From positions 310,001 to 374,000 of the forward strand of contig NZ_WWCS01000001.1 of assembly GCF_009857535.1 (NCBI RefSeq): a stretch of DNA of 64,000 nucleotides, written 5' to 3'. Of the stretch, positions 47,352-57,684 are shown piece by piece. This DNA comes from Duganella margarita. GTDB taxonomy: Bacteria; Pseudomonadota; Gammaproteobacteria; Burkholderiales; Burkholderiaceae_D. Position numbers and translations under genes: made by a program. Under the pieces are notes generated by a model, which worked only from the letters and a program-made list of their open reading frames with translations, was not told the DNA's origin and searched no databases. The stretch's first letter is position 1; each line of letters starts with the position of its first letter.

Positions 47352-49061
47352 ATGTTGAAGAGTATGAAAGTCAGTTCCAAACTGATAGCAGGGTTTATCT
47401 GTGTCGCAGTGCTGGGCGCGTTGGTGGCCGGCATCGGCATCGTCAGTATGGGCCGCATCAATGACATGGCCGAGACGATGTACACCGATGACCTGCTGGG
47501 CCTGTCATACATCAAGGAAGCCAACATCAACCTGATTTACGTGGGCCGCTCGCGTGGCAATTTTCTGCTGGCCACGACGGAAGCCGAGCGTGCGGGCCAC
47601 CGCAAGGACATCACGAATTATCTGAAGGTGATCGACGATTACCTGGCCCGGGCCGCGCCGTTGTTTGTGACGCCGGAGGCGAAGAAATTGCTGGCCGATT
47701 ATGCCCGCGAAACCCAGCAGTACCGGCAGCTGCTGGGCACGGCGCTGGATCGCGCCGAGGCGGAGCCCTTGCAGCAACGCAGTCCGGAGCTGACCCAACT
47801 GCTCACCAACGCACGCAGCCAGGCCAACGTGCTGGACGACATGCTGACCGCCATGACCAAGATCAAGGAGAAGCGCGCCAGCGACAAGGCCGCTGAAACC
47901 AAGGCGCTGTTCCGCTCCAGCGAGATGCTGATGGCCTGCCTGGTGATCGGCAGCCTGGTGCTGGGCGTCGGCCTTGGTGTGCTGATCACGCGCAGCCTGA
48001 CCCGCCAGCTCGGCGGCGAACCGTCGTACGCCGCCGAAGTGGCCGGCAAGATTGCCGGCGGCGACCTGACGGTGGACGTCGCCCTCGGCCAGAACGACCA
48101 AAGCAGTGTGCTGTTCGCCATGAAGCACATGCGCGACAGCCTGGGCGGCATCGTCGGCCAGGTGCGCAGCGGCACCGACACCATCGCCACCGCCTCGGCG
48201 CAGATTGCCAGCGGCACGCAGGACCTGTCGTCCCGCACCGAGGAGCAGGCCGGCGCGCTGGAAGAGACCGCCTCGTCGATGGAGGAACTCACCTCCACCG
48301 TGCGCGCCAACGCCGACCATGCGCGCCAGGCCAACGAACTGGCGCGGTCGGCCTCGAGCGTGGCGCAGAAGGGCGGCGCCGTGGTCAACGAGGTGATCGG
48401 CACCATGAGCGCGATCAACGCGTCGTCCGGCAAGATCGCCGACATCATCGGCGTCATCGATGGCATCGCGTTCCAGACCAACATCCTGGCGTTGAACGCG
48501 GCGGTGGAGGCAGCCCGCGCGGGCGAACAGGGCCGCGGCTTCGCAGTGGTGGCGTCGGAAGTGCGCACGCTGGCGCAACGCTCGGCCACCGCCGCCAAGG
48601 AAATCAAGCAGCTGATCGACGAGTCGGTGAGCAAGGTCGGTGACGGCGCGCGTCAGGTGGACGAGGCCGGCGTGACGATGCGCGAAATCGTCGCCAGCAT
48701 CCAGCGCGTGACCGACATCATGGCCGACATCCAGGCCGCCAGCGGCGAACAGACCACCGGCATCGAGCAGATCAACCAGGCCATCGTACAGATGGACCAG
48801 GTCACGCAGCAGAACGCCGCGCTGGTCGAGGAATCGGCGGCGGCGTCGGAGGCGATGCAGGATCAGGCCCGCAAGCTGGCCGAACTGGTCAGCGTGTTCC
48901 GCGTAGCGCCAGGCCGTTCAGGCACGGCCGCGCCGGCGGCGCCGCGTCTCAGTCCGCGTCCGCCGGTGCGGGTGGCGGCCAAACCGGCGCCCAAACTGGC
49001 CCGGCCGGCGCCCGCCAAGTCTGTTGTTAAAGAATCGGCAAGCGATTGGGAGGAATTTTAA
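47352..49061 (+). CDS. methyl-accepting chemotaxis protein
   Basis: A 569-residue chemoreceptor. TM1 is at about 11-32, a periplasmic four-helix-bundle sensor at 33-188 and TM2 at about 193-213, followed by HAMP and the signalling domain with its hairpin tip ([20 protein letters not shown]). An Ala/Pro-rich linker leads to the C-terminal pentapeptide DWEEF, which matches the xWxxF docking tether for CheR/CheB. GAGGAG precedes the ATG. No che genes are nearby, so it works with the main array. It is divergent from the B12-type regulator. The ligand is unknown. Confidence 0.92.
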   Translation: MLKSMKVSSKLIAGFICVAVLGALVAGIGIVSMGRINDMAETMYTDDLLGLSYIKEANINLIYVGRSRGNFLLATTEAERAGHRKDITNYLKVIDDYLARAAPLFVTPEAKKLLADYARETQQYRQLLGTALDRAEAEPLQQRSPELTQLLTNARSQANVLDDMLTAMTKIKEKRASDKAAETKALFRSSEMLMACLVIGSLVLGVGLGVLITRSLTRQLGGEPSYAAEVAGKIAGGDLTVDVALGQNDQSSVLFAMKHMRDSLGGIVGQVRSGTDTIATASAQIASGTQDLSSRTEEQAGALEETASSMEELTSTVRANADHARQANELARSASSVAQKGGAVVNEVIGTMSAINASSGKIADIIGVIDGIAFQTNILALNAAVEAARAGEQGRGFAVVASEVRTLAQRSATAAKEIKQLIDESVSKVGDGARQVDEAGVTMREIVASIQRVTDIMADIQAASGEQTTGIEQINQAIVQMDQVTQQNAALVEESAAASEAMQDQARKLAELVSVFRVAPGRSGTAAPAAPRLSPRPPVRVAAKPAPKLARPAPAKSVVKESASDWEEF

Positions 49062-49248
49062 GCTATCCTTAAGTTTGGCGCATCTTGAAATTTCCCAATG
49101 ATCATTTGGCTTACATCTCGTCACACTTCTTACTAATTCGGCCGTGACGTTGGTTGGCGGGAGTGCTATCTTGGATACATCGCAATTCAATAGCAACTGC
49201 GATCCCAAGCAAGTCCCGCTTCAACCATTTTGCTGAAAGATCAAAATC

Positions 49249-49857
49249 ATGAAAAAAATTATCTTTGCTTTAGTCGCTTCCGCCGCCGCTTTGAGTGGTT
49301 CCGCAGCTTTCGCCCAATCCAATACCCAGGATGCAGCCGGCACCGGTTACATCGGTGCAGGCGTGGTTGGTAGCCGTTATGACTTCGGCGATTCCGTCGG
49401 CGCCGGCGCCGTCAGTGGCGACAACCACAGCGGTACCAAGGCAGCTGGCAAGATCTATGGTGGCTATAACATCGACAACACCTGGGCAGTGGAAGCCGGT
49501 TACACCGACTTCGGTAAACGCAGCTACAACTACACGCAGAACGGCGCCGCCGGCGGCCTGAACACCGACGCGCACTCGTACTATGTGGCGGGTAAAGGCA
49601 CCTGGCCAGTGGCCCGTGACTTCGCCGTATTCGGCAAGCTGGGTGTGGCCCGCAACCACAACGAAGTGACCACCTCGGGCATCGCCTCGGTGAACGGCAG
49701 CGACAACAAAACCGCGCTGTACGCTTCGGTTGGTGGCGAGTACGCCATCAACAAGAACGTCAAAGTCTCGCTGGAATATGAGAACTACGGCAAGAGCGAC
49801 ATCGACACCGGCCGTAAAGCCGGCGCCGTTACCGCCGGCCTGCGCTACAACTTCTAA
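49249..49857 (+). CDS. outer-membrane beta-barrel protein
   Basis: A 202-residue protein with a signal peptide (MKKIIFALVASAAALSGSAAFA) and a small eight-strand barrel of the OmpA/OmpX-like class. Alternating-residue strands such as GKIYGGYNIDNTWAVEAGYTDF and ALYASVGGEYAINKNVKVSLEYENYG are visible, and the chain ends VTAGLRYNF with the C-terminal Phe used for BAM-dependent insertion. The role is structural or unknown. It has a 187-bp upstream gap with an AT-rich promoter region and its own terminator, so it is monocistronic. Codon use is that of a highly expressed gene. Confidence 0.87.
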   Translation: MKKIIFALVASAAALSGSAAFAQSNTQDAAGTGYIGAGVVGSRYDFGDSVGAGAVSGDNHSGTKAAGKIYGGYNIDNTWAVEAGYTDFGKRSYNYTQNGAAGGLNTDAHSYYVAGKGTWPVARDFAVFGKLGVARNHNEVTTSGIASVNGSDNKTALYASVGGEYAINKNVKVSLEYENYGKSDIDTGRKAGAVTAGLRYNF

Positions 49858-49871
49858 GCGCACCGCAGTGT

Positions 49872-49908
49872 AAAAAAGCCGGGCCTGCTCACGCAGGTCC
49901 GGCTTTTT
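49872..49908. terminator. bidirectional intrinsic terminator
   Basis: A six-A run, then AGCCGGGCCTGC and its partner GCAGGTCCGGCT around TCAC, followed by TTTTT. It serves the barrel gene and, reversed, the end of ettA on the other strand. Confidence 0.85.
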
Positions 49909-49936
49909 GCTGTGCAGCAGACCTCAGCCAGGCTGA

Positions 49937-51604
49937 TTAGTTGGTCAGCGGCTTGTAGCGGATGCGTTTTGGCTTGGCGCCTTCTTCACCCAGGCGTTTC
50001 TTCTTGTCGGCTTCGTACTCCTGGTAGTTGCCGTCGAAGAAGGTGACTTGCGAGTTGCCTTCGAATGCCAGGATGTGGGTGGCGATACGGTCCAGGAACC
50101 AGCGATCGTGCGAAATCACCATCACGGAACCGGCGAATTCCAGCAGCGCATCTTCCAGCGCACGCAGGGTTTCGATGTCCAGATCGTTTGACGGTTCATC
50201 CAGCAGCAGGACGTTGCCGCCCTTGAGCAGCGTCTTGGCCAGATGCAGGCGGCCGCGCTCACCACCGGACAGGTTGCCAACGATCTTCTGCTGGTCGCCG
50301 CCCTTGAAGTTGAAGCGGCCCAGGTAGGCGCGCGACGGCATTTCGAAGCGGCCCACGCTGAGGATGTCGGCGCCGCCGGAGACGTCTTCAAACACGGTCT
50401 TGGCATCTTGCAGCTTGTCGCGATTCTGGTCGACCAGCGACACGCGCGCGGTCTGGCCGATCACCACTTCACCGCTGTCCGGCTGATCCAGGCCGGCGAT
50501 CATCTTGAACAGCGTCGATTTACCGGCGCCGTTCGGGCCGATGATGCCGACGATGGCGCCCGGCGGAATGGTGAACGACACATTGTCCAGCAGCAGGCGG
50601 TCGCCGAAGCCTTTCGACACGTTCTTGAATTCGATCACTTCATTGCCCAGACGCTCGGCCACAGGGATGAAAATCTCCTGGGTCTCGTTGCGCTTCTGGT
50701 ATTCGTACTCGCTCAGCTCGTTGAAGCGGGCCAGACGGGCTTTCGATTTGGCCTGGCGCGCCTTCGGATTCTGACGCGACCATTCCAGTTCTTTTTGCAG
50801 CGCGCGCTGGCGCGCCGATTCGGTGGCTTCTTCCTGCTTCAGGCGGTCCTGCTTCTGATCCAGCCACGACGAGTAGTTGCCTTTCCATGGAATGCCATGG
50901 CCACGGTCCAGTTCCAGAATCCACTCGGCGGCGTTGTCGAGGAAGTAGCGATCGTGGGTGATGCCGACCACGGTGCCCGGGAAGCGCAGCAGGAACTGCT
51001 CCAGCCATTCGACCGATTCCGCATCCAGGTGATTGGTTGGTTCGTCGAGCAGCAGCATGTCCGGCTTGGACAGCAGCAGCTTGCACAGCGCCACGCGGCG
51101 CTTTTCACCACCGGACAGGATGCCGACCTTGGCGTCCCATGGCGGCAGGCGCAGCGCGTCGGCGGCCATTTCCAGCTGCAGATTCAGGTTGCCGCCGTCG
51201 GACGACGAGATGATCGCTTCCAGGCGCGCCTGCTCGGCGGCCAGCGCGTCGAAGTCGGCGTCTTCGTCGGCGTAGGCGGCGTACACGGCGTCCAGCTTGG
51301 CTTGCGCTTCAAAGGCTTCGCCCAGGCCGGATTCCACTTCCTGGCGCACGGTTTTTTCCGGGTCCAGCTGCGGTTCCTGCGGCAGGTAGCCGATGTTCAG
51401 GCCCGGCATCGGGCGCGCTTCGCCCTGAATGTCGGTGTCGATGCCTGCCATGATTTTCAGCAGGGTGGACTTGCCCGAGCCGTTCAGGCCCAGTACGCCG
51501 ATCTTGGCGCCCGGGAAGAAGGACAGCGAGATATCTTTCAGGATCTGGCGTTTGGGCGGGACGATTTTGCCCACGCGATTCATGGTGTAGACGTAATTGG
51601 CCAT
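49937..51604 (-). CDS. ettA: energy-dependent translational throttle protein EttA (ABC-F)
   Basis: A 555-residue soluble ABC-F ATPase that binds the ribosomal E site and gates early elongation according to ATP/ADP. Two ABC domains are seen: GLNGSGKST with [16 protein letters not shown] and [19 protein letters not shown] first, then GPNGAGKST with [16 protein letters not shown] and [19 protein letters not shown]. The P-site tRNA interaction motif lies between them ([20 protein letters not shown]). It starts [18 protein letters not shown], as in known EttA. Intact. Confidence 0.95.
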   Translation of the reverse strand: MANYVYTMNRVGKIVPPKRQILKDISLSFFPGAKIGVLGLNGSGKSTLLKIMAGIDTDIQGEARPMPGLNIGYLPQEPQLDPEKTVRQEVESGLGEAFEAQAKLDAVYAAYADEDADFDALAAEQARLEAIISSSDGGNLNLQLEMAADALRLPPWDAKVGILSGGEKRRVALCKLLLSKPDMLLLDEPTNHLDAESVEWLEQFLLRFPGTVVGITHDRYFLDNAAEWILELDRGHGIPWKGNYSSWLDQKQDRLKQEEATESARQRALQKELEWSRQNPKARQAKSKARLARFNELSEYEYQKRNETQEIFIPVAERLGNEVIEFKNVSKGFGDRLLLDNVSFTIPPGAIVGIIGPNGAGKSTLFKMIAGLDQPDSGEVVIGQTARVSLVDQNRDKLQDAKTVFEDVSGGADILSVGRFEMPSRAYLGRFNFKGGDQQKIVGNLSGGERGRLHLAKTLLKGGNVLLLDEPSNDLDIETLRALEDALLEFAGSVMVISHDRWFLDRIATHILAFEGNSQVTFFDGNYQEYEADKKKRLGEEGAKPKRIRYKPLTN

Positions 51605-51711
51605 TACTGAGGCTTTCTAAAAAAATAAACAATGCTGATTGTACAGGCGATGGCGTGCATTATAGGCGCGCCGCCGGCCAGGCGGCACGCGTGCGCCATC
51701 GCCGCAGCGCT

Positions 51712-53622
51712 TTATTTCAGCGCGGTGCTGGCCGGCACCACCGGCAGCAGGACCGAGCTGGCGCCGGCCGCGCCGCGCTGCACCGAGATCGTCGCTTTCT
51801 GGAAATCTTGCGGTTTGGCGAAGAAGATATTCGGCACGAAAGTCTGCGGATTGCGGTCATACAGCGGGAACTGCGACGACTGGATCTGCACCATGATGCG
51901 GTGGCCCGGCTTGAACACGTAATTCACGGTTGGCAGGCGGAATTTGTATTCCTGCACCACGCCGGCCGGAATCGCCGTCGGATGCTCAAAGCTCTGGCGG
52001 TAGCGGCCGCGGAAGATGTCCTGGCTGATCGCCAGCTGGTAGCCGCCCATTTCCGGCTGCTCGGCCACAAACGGCGGGAACACGTCGATCAGCTTGACGA
52101 CGAAGTCGCCGTCGGTGCCGGTGGTCTTGGCGAAGATATCGGCCATCGGCGCGCCTTGCAGCGTGACCGGCGCGGTCAGCACCGGCGTCTGGTACGACAG
52201 CACATCGGTGCGGGTGGCCACCGCGCGCTGGTCCTGCAGCAGCCAGGTGGTCCAGCGGTCGTGGTCGGCAAAGCTGACCGGCGGCGCCAGGAACGGCACC
52301 GGCTTGGCCGGATCGGAAACATAGCTGTCCTCGCCGGCCGGCGCCGCCTGGAACGCCAGGCCGCTGTCGGCTTGCAGGTACAGCGGCGTCAGCTGGGTGG
52401 TGCCCGGCCAGTCGGCGAACTTGTCCCATTGCTTGTTGGCGGCGTTGAAGATCATCACCGGCGCCAGCGGTTCGGCCGGCTTGCGGTCCTTCAGATAGGT
52501 GTTGAAGAACGGGATCAGCACGTCGCGGCGGAAATCGGCGGCGGTGTCGCCATTCCACTTGAGCGGACCCAGGCGCTCGGCGGCGCGGTTGATCTGGCTG
52601 TGATACCACGGCCCCATCACCAGGTGGTTATTGCCGGCCTTGCCCTTGGCCTTCAGCGCTTCCCAGGCGGTGATGGCGCCGTACATGTCTTCCTGGTCCC
52701 ACAGGCCTTGCAGCCACATGGTCGGCACGCTGGACGGCTTGGCGGTCATCATCTTGTCCACTGCCTGTAACTGCCAGAAGGCGTCGTACGACGGATGGGC
52801 CGCCAGGCGGTTCCAGAAGCCCAGCTGGTCGAAACCGTGCTGCCTGGCCCAGTTGCCGGCGGTACCGGCGTCGAGGAAGGTCTGGTAATCGTCGGCGCCG
52901 GGACGCGGCACAGTGCTGCCCTTGCCGGTCTTGCTGGTCTGGCCGGAGAAATAATCGAGGTTGACCTGACGGAAGGCGCCGTAGTGGAACCAGTCGTCGC
53001 CCATCCAGCCGTCGACCATCGGGCTTTCCGGCGCCGCCACCTTCAGCGCCGGGTGCGGGTCGCGCAGCGCCATGGTGACGGTCCAGCCGTCGTAGGACGA
53101 GCCGATCATGCCGACCCGCTGATTGCTTTCCTTGACGTTCTTCGTCAGCCACTCGATGGTGTCCCAGGCGTCGGTGGTGTCATCGGTCTTGGTGGTGTTG
53201 AGCGGGCCGATCGGCGGGCGCGTCATCACATACTTGCCTTCCGAGCCGTACTTGCCGCGGATGTCCTGGTACACCAGGATATAGCCGTCGTCGGCCCATT
53301 CGCGGTTGGCCGAGCGCACCGCGTCGCGCAAATTCAGCGGGCCTTTCTGCGCAAAGCCCTCGGCATCGTACGGGGTGCGTTCCAGCAGCATCGGCAGCTC
53401 GCGCGCGCCGTTCGGCACCATGATCACGGTATGCAGCTTGACGCCGTCGCGCATCGGTATCATCACCTCGCGCCGCACGTAGTTGTAGGCTTCCTCCGGG
53501 GCTTTCCATTTGGCCGGGATATCGCTGCCGAGCTGGATCATGGACGCGTCCGGCGTCTGCGCCAGCGCCGCGTTGGCGGCCAGTGCCGTGGTGAGGAGGA
53601 GGGGGAGAAGATGATTACGCAT
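51712..53622 (-). CDS. CocE/NonD family hydrolase, exported
   Basis: A 636-residue serine hydrolase of the X-prolyl dipeptidyl-peptidase/cocaine esterase class. A signal peptide (MRNHLLPLLLTTALAANAALAQ) is followed by the alpha/beta-hydrolase domain with DGVKLHTVIMVPNG, YQDIRGKYGSEG and the nucleophile elbow RVGMIGSSYDGWTVTMAL (serine in GSSYDG). A C-terminal jelly-roll-like domain (about 400-630) is typical of the family. It would cleave acyl or peptide bonds in the periplasm or outside; similar enzymes include glutaryl-7-ACA and alpha-amino-acid ester hydrolases. Substrate not evident. Confidence 0.87.
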   Translation of the reverse strand: MRNHLLPLLLTTALAANAALAQTPDASMIQLGSDIPAKWKAPEEAYNYVRREVMIPMRDGVKLHTVIMVPNGARELPMLLERTPYDAEGFAQKGPLNLRDAVRSANREWADDGYILVYQDIRGKYGSEGKYVMTRPPIGPLNTTKTDDTTDAWDTIEWLTKNVKESNQRVGMIGSSYDGWTVTMALRDPHPALKVAAPESPMVDGWMGDDWFHYGAFRQVNLDYFSGQTSKTGKGSTVPRPGADDYQTFLDAGTAGNWARQHGFDQLGFWNRLAAHPSYDAFWQLQAVDKMMTAKPSSVPTMWLQGLWDQEDMYGAITAWEALKAKGKAGNNHLVMGPWYHSQINRAAERLGPLKWNGDTAADFRRDVLIPFFNTYLKDRKPAEPLAPVMIFNAANKQWDKFADWPGTTQLTPLYLQADSGLAFQAAPAGEDSYVSDPAKPVPFLAPPVSFADHDRWTTWLLQDQRAVATRTDVLSYQTPVLTAPVTLQGAPMADIFAKTTGTDGDFVVKLIDVFPPFVAEQPEMGGYQLAISQDIFRGRYRQSFEHPTAIPAGVVQEYKFRLPTVNYVFKPGHRIMVQIQSSQFPLYDRNPQTFVPNIFFAKPQDFQKATISVQRGAAGASSVLLPVVPASTALK

Positions 53623-53688
53623 GCCGCAGGCCCTTTAAGTACTGTGTGGAAAGTCGTTCAATTGTAGACCAGACAGCCTGCATTGGCG

Positions 53689-54573
53689 TCAGGCGGGCGC
53701 GCGATTTCGCCGGCTGACCCACAGCCCCTCCAGCACGTACAGGATCAAGGCTGTCCAGATGACCAGGAAGCCGGCCAGCCGGGCGGCAGGGAAGGCTTCG
53801 TGGAACACCCACACGCCCAGCAGCGCCTGCATGGTCGGCGACAGATACTGGATCAGCCCCAGCACCGCCATCGGAATCTTGCGCGCGCCGGCGGCAAACA
53901 GCAGCAGCGGAATCGCCGTGATCGGCCCGGCGGCGGCCAGCAGCCAGCGGGTGCTGTCGTGCGGCGTATTCAGGAAGGCGTTGTGGCCGTGCCAGCTGAG
54001 CCACAGCACATACACCAGCGCCAGCGGGAACAGAATCATGGTTTCCAGCGACAAGCCTTCCAGCGCCGCCAGCGCGGCGGTCTTGCGCAGCAGGCCGTAG
54101 CCGCCGAAGGTGAGGCCTAAAATCAAGGCAATCCACGGCAGTTCGCCGGCCTGCCAGGTCAGCCAGGCCACGCCGCTGGCGGCCACCGCCATGGCGATCC
54201 ACTGGCCGCGGCGCAATTTCTCCTTCAGCACCACCAGCCCCAGCAGCACGTTGATCAGCGGATTGATGAAATAGCCGAGGCTGGCGTCGATGACGTGGCC
54301 GTTGTTGACCGACCAGATATAGATGAACCAGTTGGCGGTCAGCAGCAGCGCGCTGGCGACAAAGCTGGCCAGGATGCGCGGCTGGCGCAACACCTTGGGC
54401 AGCCATTTCCATTGCTGGCGCACGGTCAGCACGATCGCCAGGAACAACAGCGACCACAGCATGCGATGGGCGAGGATTTCCTGCGGCGGCACCTCGTCGA
54501 GGGCATGGAAATACAACGGGAACAGGCCCCAGCAAAAGAACGCGAGCGTGGCGTACAGAATACCTAAGTTCAT
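53689..54573 (-). CDS. rarD: EamA-family transporter RarD
   Basis: A 294-residue inner-membrane protein with ten helices in two EamA halves. It opens MNLGILYATLAFFCWGLFPLYF and contains PPQEILAHRMLWSLLF and IWSVNNGHVIDASLGYFINPLINVLLG, which are specific to the RarD group (PF00892-type drug/metabolite transporters). The substrate is uncertain. It is leftward, 66 bp before the CocE gene, and faces kup across 207 bp. Confidence 0.9.
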   Translation of the reverse strand: MNLGILYATLAFFCWGLFPLYFHALDEVPPQEILAHRMLWSLLFLAIVLTVRQQWKWLPKVLRQPRILASFVASALLLTANWFIYIWSVNNGHVIDASLGYFINPLINVLLGLVVLKEKLRRGQWIAMAVAASGVAWLTWQAGELPWIALILGLTFGGYGLLRKTAALAALEGLSLETMILFPLALVYVLWLSWHGHNAFLNTPHDSTRWLLAAAGPITAIPLLLFAAGARKIPMAVLGLIQYLSPTMQALLGVWVFHEAFPAARLAGFLVIWTALILYVLEGLWVSRRNRAPA

Positions 54574-54780
54574 GGGGCGGATCGGCTAAAAGGTGTGGAC
54601 AGTCTGACATTATCTCCCATCTGTGTCCGCTCCGCTGGCGGCCGCACTCGCGCTCGCGTCCGTGGCGGCGTACACTCACGGTATTGACCGTTTTGAACGA
54701 TTTCTTATGCCAAAATCTCCTTGCCTTTTGCAAAGTCTTGACCTATTGTGCAATGCACCAAAACAACAACAGGTGCAATC

Positions 54781-56661
54781 TTGACCGAGCAACACAAGAA
54801 AAGCAGTCTCGCGGCACTCACGCTGGCGGCTGTCGGCATCGTTTATGGCGACATCGGTACCAGTCCCCTCTACACCCTCAAAACCATCTTCGATCCCGAG
54901 CACGGCCTGGCGCTGAGCGAAGGCAATCTGCTGGGCATCATTTCGCTGATTTTCTGGGGCCTGACGCTGATCGTGTCGCTGAAATACGTGACGCTGGTGC
55001 TGCGCGCCGATAACCGCGGCGAAGGCGGCATCATGGCGCTGATGGCATTGGCGCTCAATTCGGTCACCAAGGCGGCGCCGCGCTGGCACTATCCGCTGAT
55101 GCTGCTGGGCGTCTTCGGCGCCACCATGTTCTACGGCGACTCGGTGATCACCCCGGCGATTTCGGTGCTGGGCGCGATCGAGGGCCTGGAAGTGGCGGCG
55201 ACCGGACTGGAACAGTACATCGTGCCGCTGACCATCATCGTGCTGATCACGCTGTACGCCATGCAGCGCCACGGCACCGCCGGCATCGGCCGCTTCTTCG
55301 GCCCGATCATGGTGGTGTGGTTTGCCGCGCTGGCCGTCATGGGCCTGGTCAACATCGTCGAAGCGCCGCAGATCCTGTACGCGCTCAATCCCTATCATGC
55401 GCTGCGCTTCATGTACGAAAACCGCATGATCGCCTTCGTCGCGCTGGGCGCGGTGGTGCTGTCGCTGACCGGCGCCGAGGCGCTGTATGCGGACATGGGC
55501 CACTTCGGCAAGAAGCCGATCCGCGCCGCCTGGTTCCTGATCGTGTTCCCGGCGCTGGCGCTGAACTACCTGGGCCAGGGCGCGCTGCTGCTGACCCGTC
55601 CCGACGCGGTATCGAATCCCTTCTTCCACCAGCTGGGCGAGTGGAGCGTGTACCCGCTGGTGGTGCTGTCGACGCTGGCGGCGGTGATCGCCTCGCAGGC
55701 CACCATCTCCGGCACCTTCTCGATGACCAAGCAGGCCATCGCCCTCGGCCTGCTGCCGCGCATGCGCATCCTGCACACCTCGGCCAGCGAGATCGGCCAG
55801 ATCTACATCCCGGCCGTCAACTGGCTGCAACTGGCGGTGGTGCTGCTGGCGGTGGTGGGCTTCGGCTCGTCGGACAAGCTGGCCGGCGCCTACGGCATCG
55901 CGGTCACCGCCACCATGCTGGCCACCACCTTCCTGACCTTCTTCGTGATCCGCTACCGCTGGCATTTGCCGCTGGCGCTGTGCTTCGCTGCCACCGGCTT
56001 CTTCATCGCGATCGACATCGCGCTGTTCTCGGCCAGCACGCTGAAGCTGTTCCACGGCGGCTGGTTCCCGCTGCTGCTGGGTTCCATCCTGTTCACCGTG
56101 ATGCTGACCTGGAAGCGCGGCCGCGAACTGGTGTTCGAGAATCTGCAGAAGCACGCGATTCCGCTGGAAGACTTCCTGTCCTCGCTGTTTGTGGCGCCGC
56201 CGACCCGCGTCTACGGCACCGCCATCTTCCTGCGCGGCGAGAGCGACGGCGTGCCGCACGCGCTGCTGCACAACCTGTCGCACAACAAGGTGCTGCATGA
56301 ACGGGTGGTGTTCTTCACCGTGCACGTGGTGGAAGAGCCGTGGGTGCCCGAGGATGAACAGGTCAAGGTGACGGACCTGGGCCACCAGTGCTACCAGTTG
56401 AACGTCTACTACGGCTTCAAGGACGAACCGGATATTCCGAAGGTGCTGGCGCTGTGCGAATGCCTTGGCCTGCCGTTCGAGATGATGGAGACATCGTTCT
56501 TCATCGCCCGCCAGACGGTGATTTCGACGCCGGGCTCCGGCATGGCGACCTGGCGCGAGCACCTGTTTGTGGCGATGTCGCGCAATGCGCGCGGCGCCGC
56601 CGACTACTACCAGATTCCTCCCAACCGCGTGATTGAACTTGGCACGCAAGTGGAAATTTGA
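54781..56661 (+). CDS. kup: low-affinity potassium uptake protein Kup
   Basis: A 626-residue KUP/HAK/KT potassium-proton symporter with about 12 membrane helices followed by a cytosolic C-terminal domain (about 470-626). The conserved start region is LAALTLAAVGIVYGDIGTSPLYTLK, and ALALNYLGQGALLL lies in the middle. The start is taken as TTG 54781 (TEQHKKSS...) because AGGTG lies nine bases before it and related proteins begin there; an in-frame GTG at 54748 has no clear ribosome site. No riboswitch-like fold was noticed in the 207-bp leader. The long opposite-strand open frame (54676-56667) is a shadow. Confidence 0.92.
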   Translation: MTEQHKKSSLAALTLAAVGIVYGDIGTSPLYTLKTIFDPEHGLALSEGNLLGIISLIFWGLTLIVSLKYVTLVLRADNRGEGGIMALMALALNSVTKAAPRWHYPLMLLGVFGATMFYGDSVITPAISVLGAIEGLEVAATGLEQYIVPLTIIVLITLYAMQRHGTAGIGRFFGPIMVVWFAALAVMGLVNIVEAPQILYALNPYHALRFMYENRMIAFVALGAVVLSLTGAEALYADMGHFGKKPIRAAWFLIVFPALALNYLGQGALLLTRPDAVSNPFFHQLGEWSVYPLVVLSTLAAVIASQATISGTFSMTKQAIALGLLPRMRILHTSASEIGQIYIPAVNWLQLAVVLLAVVGFGSSDKLAGAYGIAVTATMLATTFLTFFVIRYRWHLPLALCFAATGFFIAIDIALFSASTLKLFHGGWFPLLLGSILFTVMLTWKRGRELVFENLQKHAIPLEDFLSSLFVAPPTRVYGTAIFLRGESDGVPHALLHNLSHNKVLHERVVFFTVHVVEEPWVPEDEQVKVTDLGHQCYQLNVYYGFKDEPDIPKVLALCECLGLPFEMMETSFFIARQTVISTPGSGMATWREHLFVAMSRNARGAADYYQIPPNRVIELGTQVEI

Positions 56662-56767
56662 ATACAAAATAATGTAACTGAATGTAGTGCCGGGAGTGTA
56701 AGTGCCGACGTCTGATAAACTTCTGCGCCGGGACCTACCGACTATACGAATTCGATCAAAGGTAAAT

Positions 56768-57637
56768 ATGAAAGCGATGTTGAAATTATTCGCCGTTGCG
56801 GTGTGCGCAGCGGTGCTGGCCGCTTGCGGTGGCGGTGGGGATAAGACGCCGAAGCCGGTAGTGGTTGTCCAGCCGGCCTACAAGATGACTGAAACCGCGG
56901 TCGGCACCGGCCGCGCGGCCGTGGCGGGTGATCTGGTCACCTTCACCTATGTCGGTTACCTGTATGACTCCACCAAGTCCGACTTCAAGGGCGAAAAAAT
57001 CGAAAGCTCGGTCGATATCGGCACCACCTTCACCGCCACCGTTGGCGTGGGCTTGATGCTGACCGGCTGGGACCAGACGCTGATCGGCATGCAGGCGGGC
57101 GGCAAGCGCACCGCGATCATGCCGGCCAACCTGGCCTATGGCGCCAACACCCGGGATGCGCAAACGGTCAACAACATCAAGTACGCCGCTATCACGGCCA
57201 ATGCACCGCTGGTGTACGACTTCGTGATGGTCAACGTCAGCCCGCAGGTCGTCATTCCTAACGTGCCGGCGACCGACCTGAAAACCATTGACGTCACCAC
57301 CGGCACCGGCACTGCGGTGGTCAGCGGCCAGACCGTGAGCGTGCGCTACACCGGCTGGCTGTATGACGGCACCCGCAGCACATTCAAAGGCGCCAAGTTC
57401 GACGACAACACTGCTACCGGGGACACCTTGCTGCAATTCGTCACCGGCGGCACCGGCGTCATCTCCGGCTTCAGCACTGGTGTGATCGGCATGCAACTGA
57501 ACGGCACGCGTACTATCATCATCCCGGCCAACCTGGCCTACGGCGCTACCGCGAAAGCCGGAAATGCACGCTACGGCGTGGCGATTCCGGCCAATTCGGC
57601 GCTGGTATTCGACGTCACGCTGGTTTCGTCGCCATAA
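56768..57637 (+). CDS. lipoprotein with two FKBP-type peptidyl-prolyl isomerase domains
   Basis: A 289-residue protein. A lipoprotein signal (VCAAVLAAC, lipid cysteine at 20) is followed by a GGGG stretch and two FKBP domains (about 35-165 and 175-289). Each has the family pattern: VTFTYVGYLYDSTKSDFKGEKIESS then VGLMLTGWDQTLIGMQAGGKRT and PANLAYGANTRD; the second has VSVRYTGWLYDGT, ISGFSTGVIGMQLNGTRT and IPANLAYGAT. Both keep most of the active-site shape residues; the second has ISGFSTG in place of the usual W at the pocket floor. It would be a periplasmic foldase or chaperone. The ATG at 56768 begins MKAMLKLF. Confidence 0.87.
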   Translation: MKAMLKLFAVAVCAAVLAACGGGGDKTPKPVVVVQPAYKMTETAVGTGRAAVAGDLVTFTYVGYLYDSTKSDFKGEKIESSVDIGTTFTATVGVGLMLTGWDQTLIGMQAGGKRTAIMPANLAYGANTRDAQTVNNIKYAAITANAPLVYDFVMVNVSPQVVIPNVPATDLKTIDVTTGTGTAVVSGQTVSVRYTGWLYDGTRSTFKGAKFDDNTATGDTLLQFVTGGTGVISGFSTGVIGMQLNGTRTIIIPANLAYGATAKAGNARYGVAIPANSALVFDVTLVSSP

Positions 57638-57652
57638 GCGTATTACACATGT

Positions 57653-57684
57653 AAAAAAGGGCAGCCAGTGGCTGCCCTTTTTTT
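57653..57684. terminator. bidirectional intrinsic terminator
   Basis: A six-A run (57653-57658), GGGCAGCC-AGT-GGCTGCCC (57659-57677) and seven T. It ends the FKBP gene on the plus strand and the permease operon on the minus strand. Confidence 0.9.

Noticed and set aside
54574..54780. Possible K+ or c-di-AMP riboswitch before kup
   Set aside because: No conserved ydaO-like core or terminator-like switch was seen in the leader.
54676..56667. 663-codon open frame opposite kup
   Set aside because: It is rich in Gln, His and Arg with no domain, and mirrors the third-position GC bias of kup, which is clearly the real gene.
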